Positions 35,657-46,900 of a stretch of 64,000 nucleotides of DNA are shown here, piece after piece. The notes beneath the pieces were generated by a model. It saw only the letters and a program-made list of their open reading frames with translations, did no database searches and was not told where the DNA came from. Each line of letters opens with the position of its first letter. The first letter of the stretch is position 1. This stretch comes from Halichondria panicea. Taxonomy: Eukaryota; Porifera; Demospongiae; Suberitida; Halichondriidae. The stretch spans positions 806,001 through 870,000 of the forward strand of contig NC_087383.1 of NCBI RefSeq assembly GCF_963675165.1. Reading direction: 5' to 3'. The position numbers and the translations under genes were made by a program.

Positions 35657-37898
35657 ATGAGGGTTGCTCCCAGTCAGTGTATTCTTGGCTTCATAGGATT
35701 ATCAACTGTGGTGAGTGTAGTCCAACTAGATTAAAAATAATGGTGGAGTATATTGAATCCATCATCATTATAAACTGATCACATTGCAGCTGACAGTGAT
35801 TGGTTTTACTGCCTGTGCAGTTGTTCTGCTCCTAGCCCCGGGAGAGCCAGAGGTGTGGCTATACAATGGAGGCCCGTACATCATCTACCCCACCATTGGA
35901 TTGATTATTGGCGGGATTTTCACCATAGTCATCAGTATAGTCGGATGCTGTGCCGTACATAAGGACTCTAAGATGTTACTGATACTAGTAAGTGGATTGC
36001 TGGTACAGAGGATTTACAAAATTGAAGTGCAGCCAGCCAACCATGTCATTTGCATTCGTAAAGTAAACACATACCGTATAGTGGGTAATTTTCAGGGGGG
36101 CAGTGGTATTCGTGGTGAAACCATGAGCACGAATATCTTACCCACGAATGAAGCGATTATTGACCACTTTTACCTGCAGTGTAAGCAAACGAAATTATAA
36201 CCCACAAACTTACTCAACCACGAATGTTTTGACCCCCCCTGAAATCATCCGCTATACGGTACCGTGTGTGTGAATGAAGTGTTCATGGTTGTATGCACTC
36301 AACTTAGTATATCAACCGACCTGTACAGTTATCTGTCGGGGCAGTACAAATCTGTATCTCGTAATCACTTCGTTTGGTGGAAAGAAAGCTTTATCATACT
36401 GTTCTGTATTCTACACACCTACCCCACCCCCACACACACCCACACCCACACACACACACACACACACACAGTTCTCCGTTATCACCTTTATTGCAGCTGG
36501 TGTCTACCTGGCCAGCTCGGCCACTATGTTTGTATTCCTTCATGTAAACCAGGTGAAGCTAGTAATAGCGAGCCCATAGTCTGCCCATAGTCTGCCCATA
36601 GTCTGCCCATACTTTCATTACCATATACCACACAGGTTAGGAGCGAGCTGAATGGTACCATAGTGGGCCAGATGTTGAGGTATTCTGAATCAACAGGAAA
36701 CAATCACTACTACATGGGCAATCTTCAAAAATATGTGAGTGAGATTTAACTATATTCCAGGTCACCGATTGTTATGGGGGAAATTCCTAGCTGTAGTGAT
36801 ACAAGCCCCTGTACAACGTCATGTATTTTTATGCTCTAGCTGAGATATGGCTTGTACTTTTACACACGTACGCTAAACTATCATAATATTGAATGATTGT
36901 ATGATTAGAAATACATCAGGTTTCTCCTTTGTCTTTACGTATGTGGTTTCTATGAGGTACCGTAGTTGATTGATAATAATTATGACTGTAGTACAATCTG
37001 AAAAACCTCATCATGCCTGTGGAACTACTGTACATCCGTAAAGATAAAAAGTTTCGTTCACGAATGCAACTTTGGACCCAGCAGTAAATATTACGATTGA
37101 TACCAGTTACCTTCAGTCCAAGCTATAACTATTCCCTGTTTCCAGGACCGTTGCTGTGGTGTGGCTAGCTATACTGATTGGAGGACGTACAACACCTCGT
37201 GGTATCAGAACAGGATAGACAACGTCTCTCTAGCCCCGGCCTCATGCTGTATGCAGGACAACCAAAACGGAAACTGTTCCGCTAGTGCAGAAAATATATT
37301 TAGTACAGTGAGTGATATTACAGTCGCTATATTCCACCTTGAATAGCCATAATTTTAGTATCATCGATCCAAATTCAAACAAATTATGATTTTCATTAGA
37401 AAGGGACCTTCCAAGTGGTGTGTTTCAATCCAAAATTAAGTTGGGGCCATAATTTGTCATTTTTCGCCCTTGGACCATGATTTTTGGCCGGAATTGGAAA
37501 ATTCTGTAAGATTGATCCACAACTGATATCAAACTTGCTCATTTTGATTGCTTAACGATTGCTTTCTAACCCTTTACATTATTTCTTTGTACAGGGTTGT
37601 CTGGATGTTGTCATGATGAGGGTGAACATTGTAATAGATGTTGTACTGGCAGTTACCATAGTAATGGCCGTGTTTCAGGTAGGTCGGTCCGAGAAGCTGA
37701 TACATGTAGTCAATATTGTATGACTGTAGGATTTAATTCAGTCTTAATAAAATGATACGCACGTTATTGAATAATTATTGTACCGTATAAATTATCTGTT
37801 ACATATGTTATCTTTTTTTCCTGCAGGTCATTGCCAGCTTAATGGGTTGCTATGGCTCTCACGTCATATGGAAATATGAACACTATGACGTTCTCTAG
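35657..37898 (+). CDS. Tetraspanin
   Basis: At least seven plus-strand exons start at the ATG 35657 and stop at 37896-37898. TM1 spans the first two exons, TM2 is near IYPTIGLIIGGIFTIVISIV, and TM3 (ITFIAAGVYLASSATMFVF) begins the exon right after a (CA)n tract at 36472. The large extracellular loop has the hallmark CCG (DRCCGVASYTDW) and a PASCC pair, plus two more Cys (NGNCS, GCLD). TM4 is VNIVIDVVLAVTIVMAVFQ and continues into the last exon. The short tail ends YEHYDVL. Tetraspanins organise membrane microdomains; the subfamily cannot be named from this. Confidence 0.9.
36074..36259. mobile_element. MITE, CCGTATAG family, TA-flanked, in a tetraspanin intron
   Basis: The tips ccgtatagtgggtaattttc and gctatacgg are inverted, with TA at both flanks (36072-36073 and 36260-36261). 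Interior blocks such as cacgaatgaagcgattattg are shared with the copies at 45138 and 56415. Confidence 0.85.
36425..36471 (+). repeat. (CA)n microsatellite forming a tetraspanin splice acceptor
   Basis: The run ends cacacacacag and exon TTCTCCGTTATCACC follows at once. It is the second gene in the window built this way. Confidence 0.88.
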
Positions 37899-38031
37899 CT
37901 ATTCATCATTAATTTTTGTCGATGCATCTTTTCTATTCAATGTGTGGCCGCCCTCTAGATTTTACCTCGTATTCCAATTATAGAAAATTTCTCATCCAGA
38001 ATCATCAGAAATATTGAAATTTAATTCGTAA

Positions 38032-38772
38032 ATGCAAGAGACACTGACTATAATGAGATCTACTCTTGTGCGTACACTATGGTTCCTGTCATGGACTCTG
38101 CTAGTGGCTAGGCAATGTATGGGGATGGCTGAAGTGCTCTCAAAAGAAGCTGAAGATTACGAGATGTATGAGAATAGCACCACACCAGGAAACAACAGCA
38201 CCACATCACCGCCCCCTACTCCCGATCCGGTACTCAGTGCAGAAGCTATTGCCAACATCACAGTAACTGGAGCCGTCATTATATTCCTAGTTGTTGGCAT
38301 CACCATCCTATTCTGCACTGTTGACAAATGTGAGCACCAGTTACGAGTGAAAACTGCCCTCGAGAGGAACAAACAGATCGACAGACAAATGGCGGCTGAG
38401 AAACGATTAAAGGAAATCCGAGCTGAAGAATTTCGACAGAAACAAGCTCAAGAGGCGGCGACGAATGTGCTACAAGTACAAGTCACCCTATCAGAAGACG
38501 GTACGGTACGTTATGAAGAGCCCCGACAAGAAGAATCTGTACAATTACAAGTTGTTGATGTCGACATCAAAGAGACTGTTGTTCCTACCCAGCACTTAAA
38601 TGGAGCTAACCTTGAGGAATCTAGCAATGAAGCTACTAAAGTGGCCATTATTGAAGAAGTAGAAGAAAAGGATAAACAGCTAGTGAATGTGTCATTAGAC
38701 TCTTACTCCCCGTTACCAGGGGAACTTGAACACCCACCTGTAGTAACTGTGAAGCCTGTTACGAATAGCTAG
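38032..38772 (+). CDS. Uncharacterised single-pass type I membrane protein, single exon
   Basis: This 246-residue protein is not recognised. Residues 8-31 look like a signal peptide (MRSTLVRTLWFLSWTLLVAR), so translation may start at either M1 or M8. A short ectodomain of about 45 residues has sequons NST, NNST and NIT and a Pro/Thr stalk. One TM lies at about residues 77-97 (VTGAVIIFLVVGITILFC). Residues 103-145 are strongly charged and likely helical (RNKQIDRQMAAEKRLKEI), and the rest of the cytosolic part is acidic. An AATAAA at 38833 lies 60 bp past the stop. It starts 133 bp after the tetraspanin stop on the same strand. Confidence 0.7.
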   Translation: MQETLTIMRSTLVRTLWFLSWTLLVARQCMGMAEVLSKEAEDYEMYENSTTPGNNSTTSPPPTPDPVLSAEAIANITVTGAVIIFLVVGITILFCTVDKCEHQLRVKTALERNKQIDRQMAAEKRLKEIRAEEFRQKQAQEAATNVLQVQVTLSEDGTVRYEEPRQEESVQLQVVDVDIKETVVPTQHLNGANLEESSNEATKVAIIEEVEEKDKQLVNVSLDSYSPLPGELEHPPVVTVKPVTNS

Positions 38773-38955
38773 TCTGTTTGTGTGTGCATGTTGTTTTTAT
38801 ATTATAGTCAGGTTTTTCAATTTAACTTTTATAATAAATTTTGACAAAATTATGTGATAATTATACTGTATGAGTTTGCATTTGCATAGTCACATTAATT
38901 ATAATAATATATAATTATAGCTATATAGTTCTGGGTGCATGCATGGGGGGCTCGA

Positions 38956-40695
38956 TCATGAGGGACATATATAGAACCCTGGTAGTGCCCTGCTGAAAGG
39001 TGTCGGCACATCTCCAGAGCAACAACTGTAGTATGTATTTATTCTCTCTTGGGCATGTCTGTGAGGTGTGTGTGGGGGTGGAGGGAGGCATAGACTTAGA
39101 TGAAAAACATGGAGAAAGGCAAGCTATAGATACAAATTTGACGGTATAATTCTATTATATAGTATACCATGTATCAACTCACCCGAAGGTGCTGGTCTTG
39201 AACGTGCACTTTCTTTCGCAGACATCCCCAGATCCGGAGTGAAAGCTGCTGCGGGATTTTGGACGAACACTAACACTAGAGCAAGCAGGCATATCTGTAG
39301 AGGGTCCACTAATCTCAGCAGGGGGTCCATTAGTCACAGCAGGGGGTCTATTAGTCACAACAGGGACTGGTCTTGTGATTTCTGGCAGAAGGGGTCTTAT
39401 TCTGTCCACAGGGGGTAGCGGGGTCTCTGCAGGGGGTCCCTCTGGTTTCCCAGGTGATGATGGGCACTCATAGAAGTTATTCAGTGCCCTGCTGTAAGGT
39501 GTCGGCACATCTCCAGAGCAACAGGTGTAGTACGTCCTCACTCTCTCTTGGATAAGTCTGTGTGGTGTGTGTGAGTGTGGAGGGGGCGGAGGTGAACAAG
39601 ATTATTGGTTTAACATGCAGAAAGGCAAGCTCTAGATTCAAATAGAAACAAGTTAGTACATGAGAACACACATGTATACGTGTACACATTCAAGTTGATT
39701 GAAGCTGCACACATTGCAAGACATTTTCAATAGTACCAACTCACCCAAAGGTGCTTGTCCTGACGATGCATTTTCTTTCACACACACGCCCCCTACTGGC
39801 AATGTGGAAGCTTAGTTTAGAGCTGGGAGCAACGCTAGGGCAACCAGTCGTCTGCTTACGTGTCTCTACATCTATAAAAGAAGGATACACTGTTTATTAT
39901 AGTGCAGCTATCAGGGTAGAATATAGTCTGTGTGTGTGTTATCGAGTGTACTTGTATGACTAGCTGAAACATCTCATGCATGCATGTACTATATATATAT
40001 GTATGAAAACTCTCTATACAACATTTGGGACACTATATAAAAACACATAATTATAGACACTCGATAAAAGTTATTATGACTTGGTAACTGCCAATATGAA
40101 AATTCAATACATTAAGTATACATACCTCCTCCTTCCACGACAGGAGCCACTGGAGGTTGTACCGAGGGGGGAAGGGGAAGACACTCTAGAGTGAGTCCCT
40201 CTCTCCTCAGGTTCACAGTATTTGTGCTAGGAGAGATATCTCTGGTGTTGCCCTGGGCATCTGTTAAGACGGCACTCGCGTCTTTCCCACACGAGTAGAG
40301 TACTCTGTTTCTGTTGGGATGCAAATATTATGCATTTAAATTTTCAATTTTATTAAAATAGCACAATCATGGCATGCACAGCTGTATATACGTAGCTGGA
40401 GCAAAAACAATGTTGTGGTACATGCAAGGGGCAACTAACAACTTTTAATAGTTCAGTATTACAAGAATTGTAGAACAACACAAAAACTATGTTCTTAGTT
40501 GTCTAACCTTCCATTTCTGGTCACACATTTGTGCTCCACCAGTGTACTGGTTGGAAGACTGTTCCTAGGGAAGTTGTGATAGAGAGTGTCCTCGGTTTCT
40601 CTTGTCAGCTGACTACAGAGTGGCTCACCCTGGCTTTGAGCTAGCTCTGCAGCACAGAGCAATAGAGCACACACCACAGGAACAACTGTCTTCAT
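38956..40695 (-). CDS. Secreted Cys-rich protein with duplicated exon modules
   Basis: Five minus-strand exons: about 40508-40695, 40126-40319, about 39748-39870, about 39184-39557 and 38956-39058. The first encodes a signal peptide (MKTVVPVVCALLLCAAELAQ). Exon 3 ends CERKCIVRTSTFG and exon 4 ends CERKCTFKTSTFG; exon 4 begins QERVRTYYTCCSGDVPTP and exon 5 begins QERINTYYSCCSGDVPTP. All share the same splice phase, so a module spanning an intron has been duplicated. Exon 4 also holds a Pro/Thr-rich spacer with repeated VTNRPPA-like units. The CxxxC ... YYxCCSG spacing faintly recalls EMI-type domains, but I do not claim membership. Function unknown; extracellular. Confidence 0.72.
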
Positions 40696-40994
40696 AACTG
40701 CTGGAGGGTACTTTTTCTTGGCTGATAATGTCTAAATGCTAACTGGTTTTGGTATAGATGCTAACAGAGCTGCTCCTTTTAAAGGAGCTTGGGCATGCAA
40801 TTAGGAAAACTTACAAATTACACGGCAATTAACAGCCTGCGAAACCTTGCCTCATAATAGAAACCTGATACTCATCTAAAGGAAGTGGTCTCACGCACTA
40901 GTATACATGTAGGTGTCAAGCAGCTGAATATTGCAAGTTCTGTGATCAAATGTAAAATCGGTATTCTCATAAATAATTGAAGGAAAAATAAGAA

Positions 40995-43900
40995 TCAAGA
41001 GAATGCAAATCCCTCACAACCATATCGTAGGGCTATAAGTACTTTATTGCGTAGTTCTTGTTCACAAGAATACTTAGAAAGTTTGAGTTGGTTGAAACAA
41101 GTGGAGGCTTGTGGGATCTGCAAGAACACAAGAAGAGGGTGGGGCTCTCGTAACTATGGGATAGGAATATACACCAGCAGAAACAACAAAACATGGTACA
41201 TGCAGAGTAGAAGTCCAAGTCCGTTAAATACACAAACAACTGAAACTAAATATCACGTAAAACCCGTAAAAACATTTAATTCAACCATGCAACCCCATAG
41301 CAAAAATCACTATAATTGTTAATTCTTCCTAACGATTTCCCCGAACGTACCTTGTCCTTGCCTGATATGAGTGTGATATTGAAGAGGGTGGGGCCACTGA
41401 GCCCGTGCAGCTGAGAGAATCCCCCAGCAGGGACATTCGGAGATCCCGTGGAGAACTTTAGCAGTAGCGCCTTCTCTTCTTGTTTGAGGCTTGCCACTAA
41501 CGTCCAAAACCAGACGATGATGTCATCAGACGCAGTCACACCGTAATACTGTACGGAGAGAAGAGATCTCATAATAAGAGAATTATAATGTCTTATGTAC
41601 AAGATGAAGTATTACTGTTTTATATGCATAACATGCGTACTGTTTTGTAACACCTCTTTCATGTACCAGTGTAATTAGAGGATAACTATATATGGTAGTA
41701 ATTGAGAAAATGAGCAGCTGGCTTGTCTTTGTAGGAGGTAATATGATGTTCATATGCCAATTGTCAATAATTGAGACAATGAGCAGAGCTGGCTTGTCTT
41801 TGTAGGAGGTAATATGATGTTCATATGCCAATTGTCAATTATAGACAAGGATATATATAATTATAATGTACCACATTATACTCGAGAATGAATCCCTAGG
41901 GGGCAGGACATCCCCTTGACCCTTACAAGGCCGACACAACTCATGCATACATTCAAACCACAAATCATGCATTCAAACCACAAATCAAGAGGCAACTGAA
42001 CAGGAGATCCCCTTAAAAGGATGGAAGATCACGAATTGCAACACATCGTCACTATCTATTGTGTGGAAGACAGCCAAAAAGTGATAACAGAAGCCAGCTG
42101 CTTCCAACAAAAGAGAGAGGTCATTTCTAATTTTCCATAATAAAGTTCTAATTGTCCCATATTAAAGCCTAGCAACTAACCAGCTGGCAGGCTAATTTAA
42201 GACATGTACATGTATGTACTTATTAGTACCTCTTTTGAAAGACGTGAGTATTACATAAATACATGTCCTCTATAAATATAGATCCATGCTCAGACGAATA
42301 TACAAGGAGATTGAGGGTAGTGGTTTGCACAGTGTACTATACTGTATTACTAGAATATTTTGCTGGTGAAAATCCTTTGCGAATGAGCCAAATCAGCAGA
42401 AAATTTGACCCTTTGCGATCTAACTATTGTGTTCTGGCAAGGATCGTGTGCATTTACTAGTAGGTTTTGCGATTTTATTGTTGCAAATTGATCAACTGTC
42501 GCTAAGTCCGCGTATGTTTGATGCTCGCAAACATTCTAGTAACACGGTAGTACAAGTAACTATCCCTCAGCCTGCATACACACACGAATAGCAACAGAAG
42601 TACAAGTGACAGTAACAGGATCGTACCTGTGTGTGTTTGTACCAGTCATCCACACTGATGGTGGGCACTCCAGATATGAGCAGTGCCAGCTCGTTAGGTT
42701 TGAACACCTGCAGACACCTCCGAGGAATCACCTAGGAAACAGAGCACGTGTAAAACCAGATTTATTAGAGCCTACAATACTCCACACATAATGTACACAT
42801 GCATGTTGCAAGACTACTAATTGGCGTATGAAAAGACCTGTGAATTAAACACTTTAATGACTATTACATAATACGAATCTACTACTGCGTGCATTCTCTG
42901 TTTGGAGCTCAGGTGATGGCCTAACTAAGACTATCAATCCCACCACTCCCATTGACAGCTGTGAGAGCAACGTGCTCGTGTGTACACACATGGCATACGG
43001 GGACGGCCAAACACAATAGATGGTTCACGAATGTACAGTAACACTATATAATTATAAATACTATATGGCTTTCTCAGGGTGAGAATGTGAGTGCTATGCC
43101 AACAGTGTTGTCTGTCATTGTCCCAACCCAAAGCTTTTAAGTCGAGCGCTTAATGATTTACAATCATTAATTATAAATACTATATGGCTTTCTCAGGGTG
43201 AGAATGTGAGTGCTATGCCAACAGTGTTGTCTGTCATTGTCCCAACCCAAAGCTTTTAAGTCGAGCGCTTAATGATTTACAATCAAACATCGACAGTATA
43301 ATAGTACCTTCCAAAATCCCGACAGAAACGAGCTCATCTCCTTGGCAACACAAGTGTCCAGTTTAAACTGAGATAGATCACGAATGTAGTCATTCTGCGA
43401 ATGTAATATAAATATTTATGACACATCCAAAGTGAAAAAAGAACACTATGAATGTATGCAGTCAAGTTGCGTACAATCATCAAGTGCTGTACAAAACAGT
43501 TACAAAACCTCCTCACCCAACACCCACTCACTATGTTGCCCTTGGTTACGGCGATGTTCTGCCCACCCTCCCTGAGAGGCACGTCTACCGTCTGATTGGT
43601 CCACGGGCACTGGAGAGTCGTCGTGAACGACAGCTCCATATCTACGTATATAAAAAAAACACGATAATTAATTTTGGGAATAAAAACGAACCAACCATCG
43701 ATAATCTCATCTTGCAATGTGGTGAGTGTATGATAGAGGGTTTGGTCGATGTCTTCCAAGTCTTGTGGGTGTGTCAGGGGGTGGTCCACCAGCTGTAAGG
43801 GGGCGTGTGTGTGTGCACAAAGCTTGAATGATTTGCTAGAGTCACATAACACACTGTACAATTCACGTATGTTCATGACTGTATCATGACTGTACAGAGT

Positions 43901-46900
43901 TGCTTCTATATACCGTATAGCTAGAAATTTCTGCGGCCCAAAAATTCTGCGAATTCTGTGAATGAATGAGTAAACGCAGAAATATTATCCGCAATTGCTT
44001 ATTAACCACGCCTAATTTAACAGTTGAAAGTTTAATTCACACAAATATTCTCCGCAGAAGATCTTTTGACAGTTATTCGAAGAATTTTGGGCAGCAGAAA
44101 TTTCTAGCTTTACGGTATTGTTTAGAATGGTGGTAGCCATAATTGACTGTATAGTGGATCAGTGGTAGGGACGTGCTCGGATGTTTTGCAGCAGCTGATA
44201 GTGACTAACGAGGTGTGGTTGGCACGAACAGACTAATCACTGCACTGTACAATGCATTAAAACAACGGTGAGTGACTGACAGTTGTTGATACGGAATATT
44301 AATGCCCTATGCAGCCACAACAAATAACTACGGTTACCATAACCAGTGTCATAGAAATATTACGTAATTCGTAATTCATTAGAGGAACACATACTAAAGC
44401 ATACGAATATGTGCCAGGGTTGGAATGGCACAAACTAGTAAACACATGCTAGTCAGTTTGGGCCTGAGACATAATTATAAGACTGGAGGCCCCACAGCAC
44501 ATGGCAATGAAGACAGTTGAACATGGTGGAATAGTCAGTTAAGACTTTACTGGAGAAGACTTGAAGAGCTGAGGCCTTCACCACCACCACCATGAAGATA
44601 AATACACAGTAAATTAATGAACTCACTCTCTTGAGGACTGGCTTTGCTAGACTGAGGTCGAGTGTGTCGCCATGGAAGACAGCAAAGGCCAGCATCATAC
44701 CAAGGAGGTGGAGTAGGTGGGCGTGGCGTTGAGCGAGGGGAGGGGAGAGGCGGGCTGACGGGTAGTCCGTGAACAAGGAGCACGGCTGAAGACTGTGTGT
44801 GTGTGTGTGTGTGTGTGTGGGTGTGTGTGTGTGTGTGTGTGGGTGTGTGTGTGTGAGGTGTGGGTGTGAGGTGTGGGTGTAAGGTGTGGGTGTGAGGTGT
44901 GTGTGGGTGTGGGTAGTGAATAGTTTATTACAATACAACGACATGCACACATTTAAAGGATTTAAAAGTAGAACGATAATTAAAAATTGCCACTCACCTG
45001 AGATGACCTCCGTCTGTCAGCTTGAACATTTTTTCTTTCTTTGTAACTGCTTGGCACAAACACGACCAGAACTCTTTACGAGGACCAGTGCAGATCCCTA
45101 CATTCATATACACGGAGGGAAAATCTCCATTTGTATACCGTATAGCAGGTAATTTTCGTGGGGCAAAATATTCGTGGTTTTCGTGGTTGGAGCTTAGACC
45201 ACGAATATTTTACCCACGAATGAAGCGACCTTGCCTACCTTTACCTGCAGTGCAAGCAGCAAACACGAAAATAAAACCACGAATGGCTAAATATTGCTGA
45301 ACTACGAATATTTTGACCCCCGAAAATTACCCGCTATACGGTAATAGCCTTCACACTAACTCCTTTTTACCTGCCTCCCCTTTGAAGGTGACGAACAGGC
45401 TCTGTGCCCAGCATCTCTGCGGAGAGGTCACAAGGTCAGACAGACGCTCTCTGACGGCCTCCAGCACTTTGTCCCTGGGTACGTCTGTGAGACACACCTT
45501 TGTATGCCAGCTGCAGTGAGTCTGGTCAGTGGCTGCATAGTCTCTGTAGGCAGAGAGAAAAGAGAGTGACATTCACAGTTGGCTTATTTGTTTCGAACGT
45601 GCAGAGTACATACATTTACGTACGTGCTTTGTACAGTATAATAAGCAGTAAGTTGTACTAGAAAAAATATCACTTGTAATTTATTATAGCCGGAAAATTT
45701 AGGACTGAATTAAAGTAACACTGGTCTAAACACACTATAATCATAATACAAGACTGTATGTAAGGATGCTGTAGCCATTATCCTATGCCTAGCTTCAACA
45801 ACCTATCTCAATCAACCAACATCCAGTCTGGCCAGCTTTCCTTTTAGCCAAGCCTAGCCAATACCCTATGCCTGACCCCAACAGCCTAACCAACAGTACA
45901 TACAGTGCTCACTTCAGTCTGGCCAGCTTTCCTTTGAGCCAAAGCCTAGCCAATACCCTATGCCTGACCCCAACAGCCTAACCAAGAGTACATACAGTGC
46001 TCACTTCAGTCTGGCCAGCTTTCCTTTTAGCCAAGCCTAGCCAATACCCTATGCCTGACCCCAACAGCCTAACCAAGAGTACATACAGTGCTCACTTCAG
46101 TCTGGCCAGCTTTCCTTTTAGCCAAGCCTAGCCAATACCCTATTCCTGACCCCAACAGCCTAACCAACAGTACATACAGTGCTCACTTCAGTCTGGCCAG
46201 CTTTCCTTTGAGCCAAAGCCTAGCCAATACCCTATGCCTGACCCCAACAGCCTAACCAAGAGTACATACAGTGCTCACTTCAGTCTGGCCAGCTTTCCTT
46301 TTAGCCAAGCCTAGCCAATACCCTATGCCTGACCCCAACAGCCTAACCAAGAGTACATACAGTGCTCACTTCAGTCTGGCCAGCTTTCCTTTTAGCCAAG
46401 CCTAGCCAATACCCTATTCCTGACCCCAACAGCCTAACCAACAGTACATACAGTGCTCACTTCAGTCTGGCCAGCTTTCCTTTGAGCCAAAGCCTAGCCA
46501 ATACCCTATGCCTGACCCCAACAGCCTAACCAACAGTACATACAGTGCTCACTTCAGTCTGGCCAGCTTTCCTTTGAGCCAAAGCCTAGCCAATACCCTA
46601 TTCCTGACCCCAACAGCCTAACCAACAGTACATACAGTGCTCACTTCAGTCTGGCCAGCTTTCCTTTGAGCCAGGCCTGCTTGTTCTCAAAGCTGAGCAG
46701 TGCCATGCAGTGGCTCATGAAGCCAAAGCCGTCCTCGTCCAACACAGAAAGGTTGTCACTTATAAAGCTGTTGAACAGAGAGTAATAGATCTCGTGATGG
46801 GCCAGAGACACCAGGAGAGAGCGTACCACCTGTGAGGGGGTGGGGGAGGGGAGGCGGCTAAAAATTTTAAAAGGTGTACAATCTATAACATTAATTGCAT

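Noticed and set aside
44453-44950. Minus-strand open frames of 165 and 78-85 codons across the GT repeat
   Set aside because: One contains a true HECT exon (SLFTDYPSARL...), but the rest is microsatellite and intron; the other frames are shadows.
45823-46660. Evenly spaced repeats resembling a CRISPR array
   Set aside because: The whole unit is repeated with no unique spacers, and the host is an animal.
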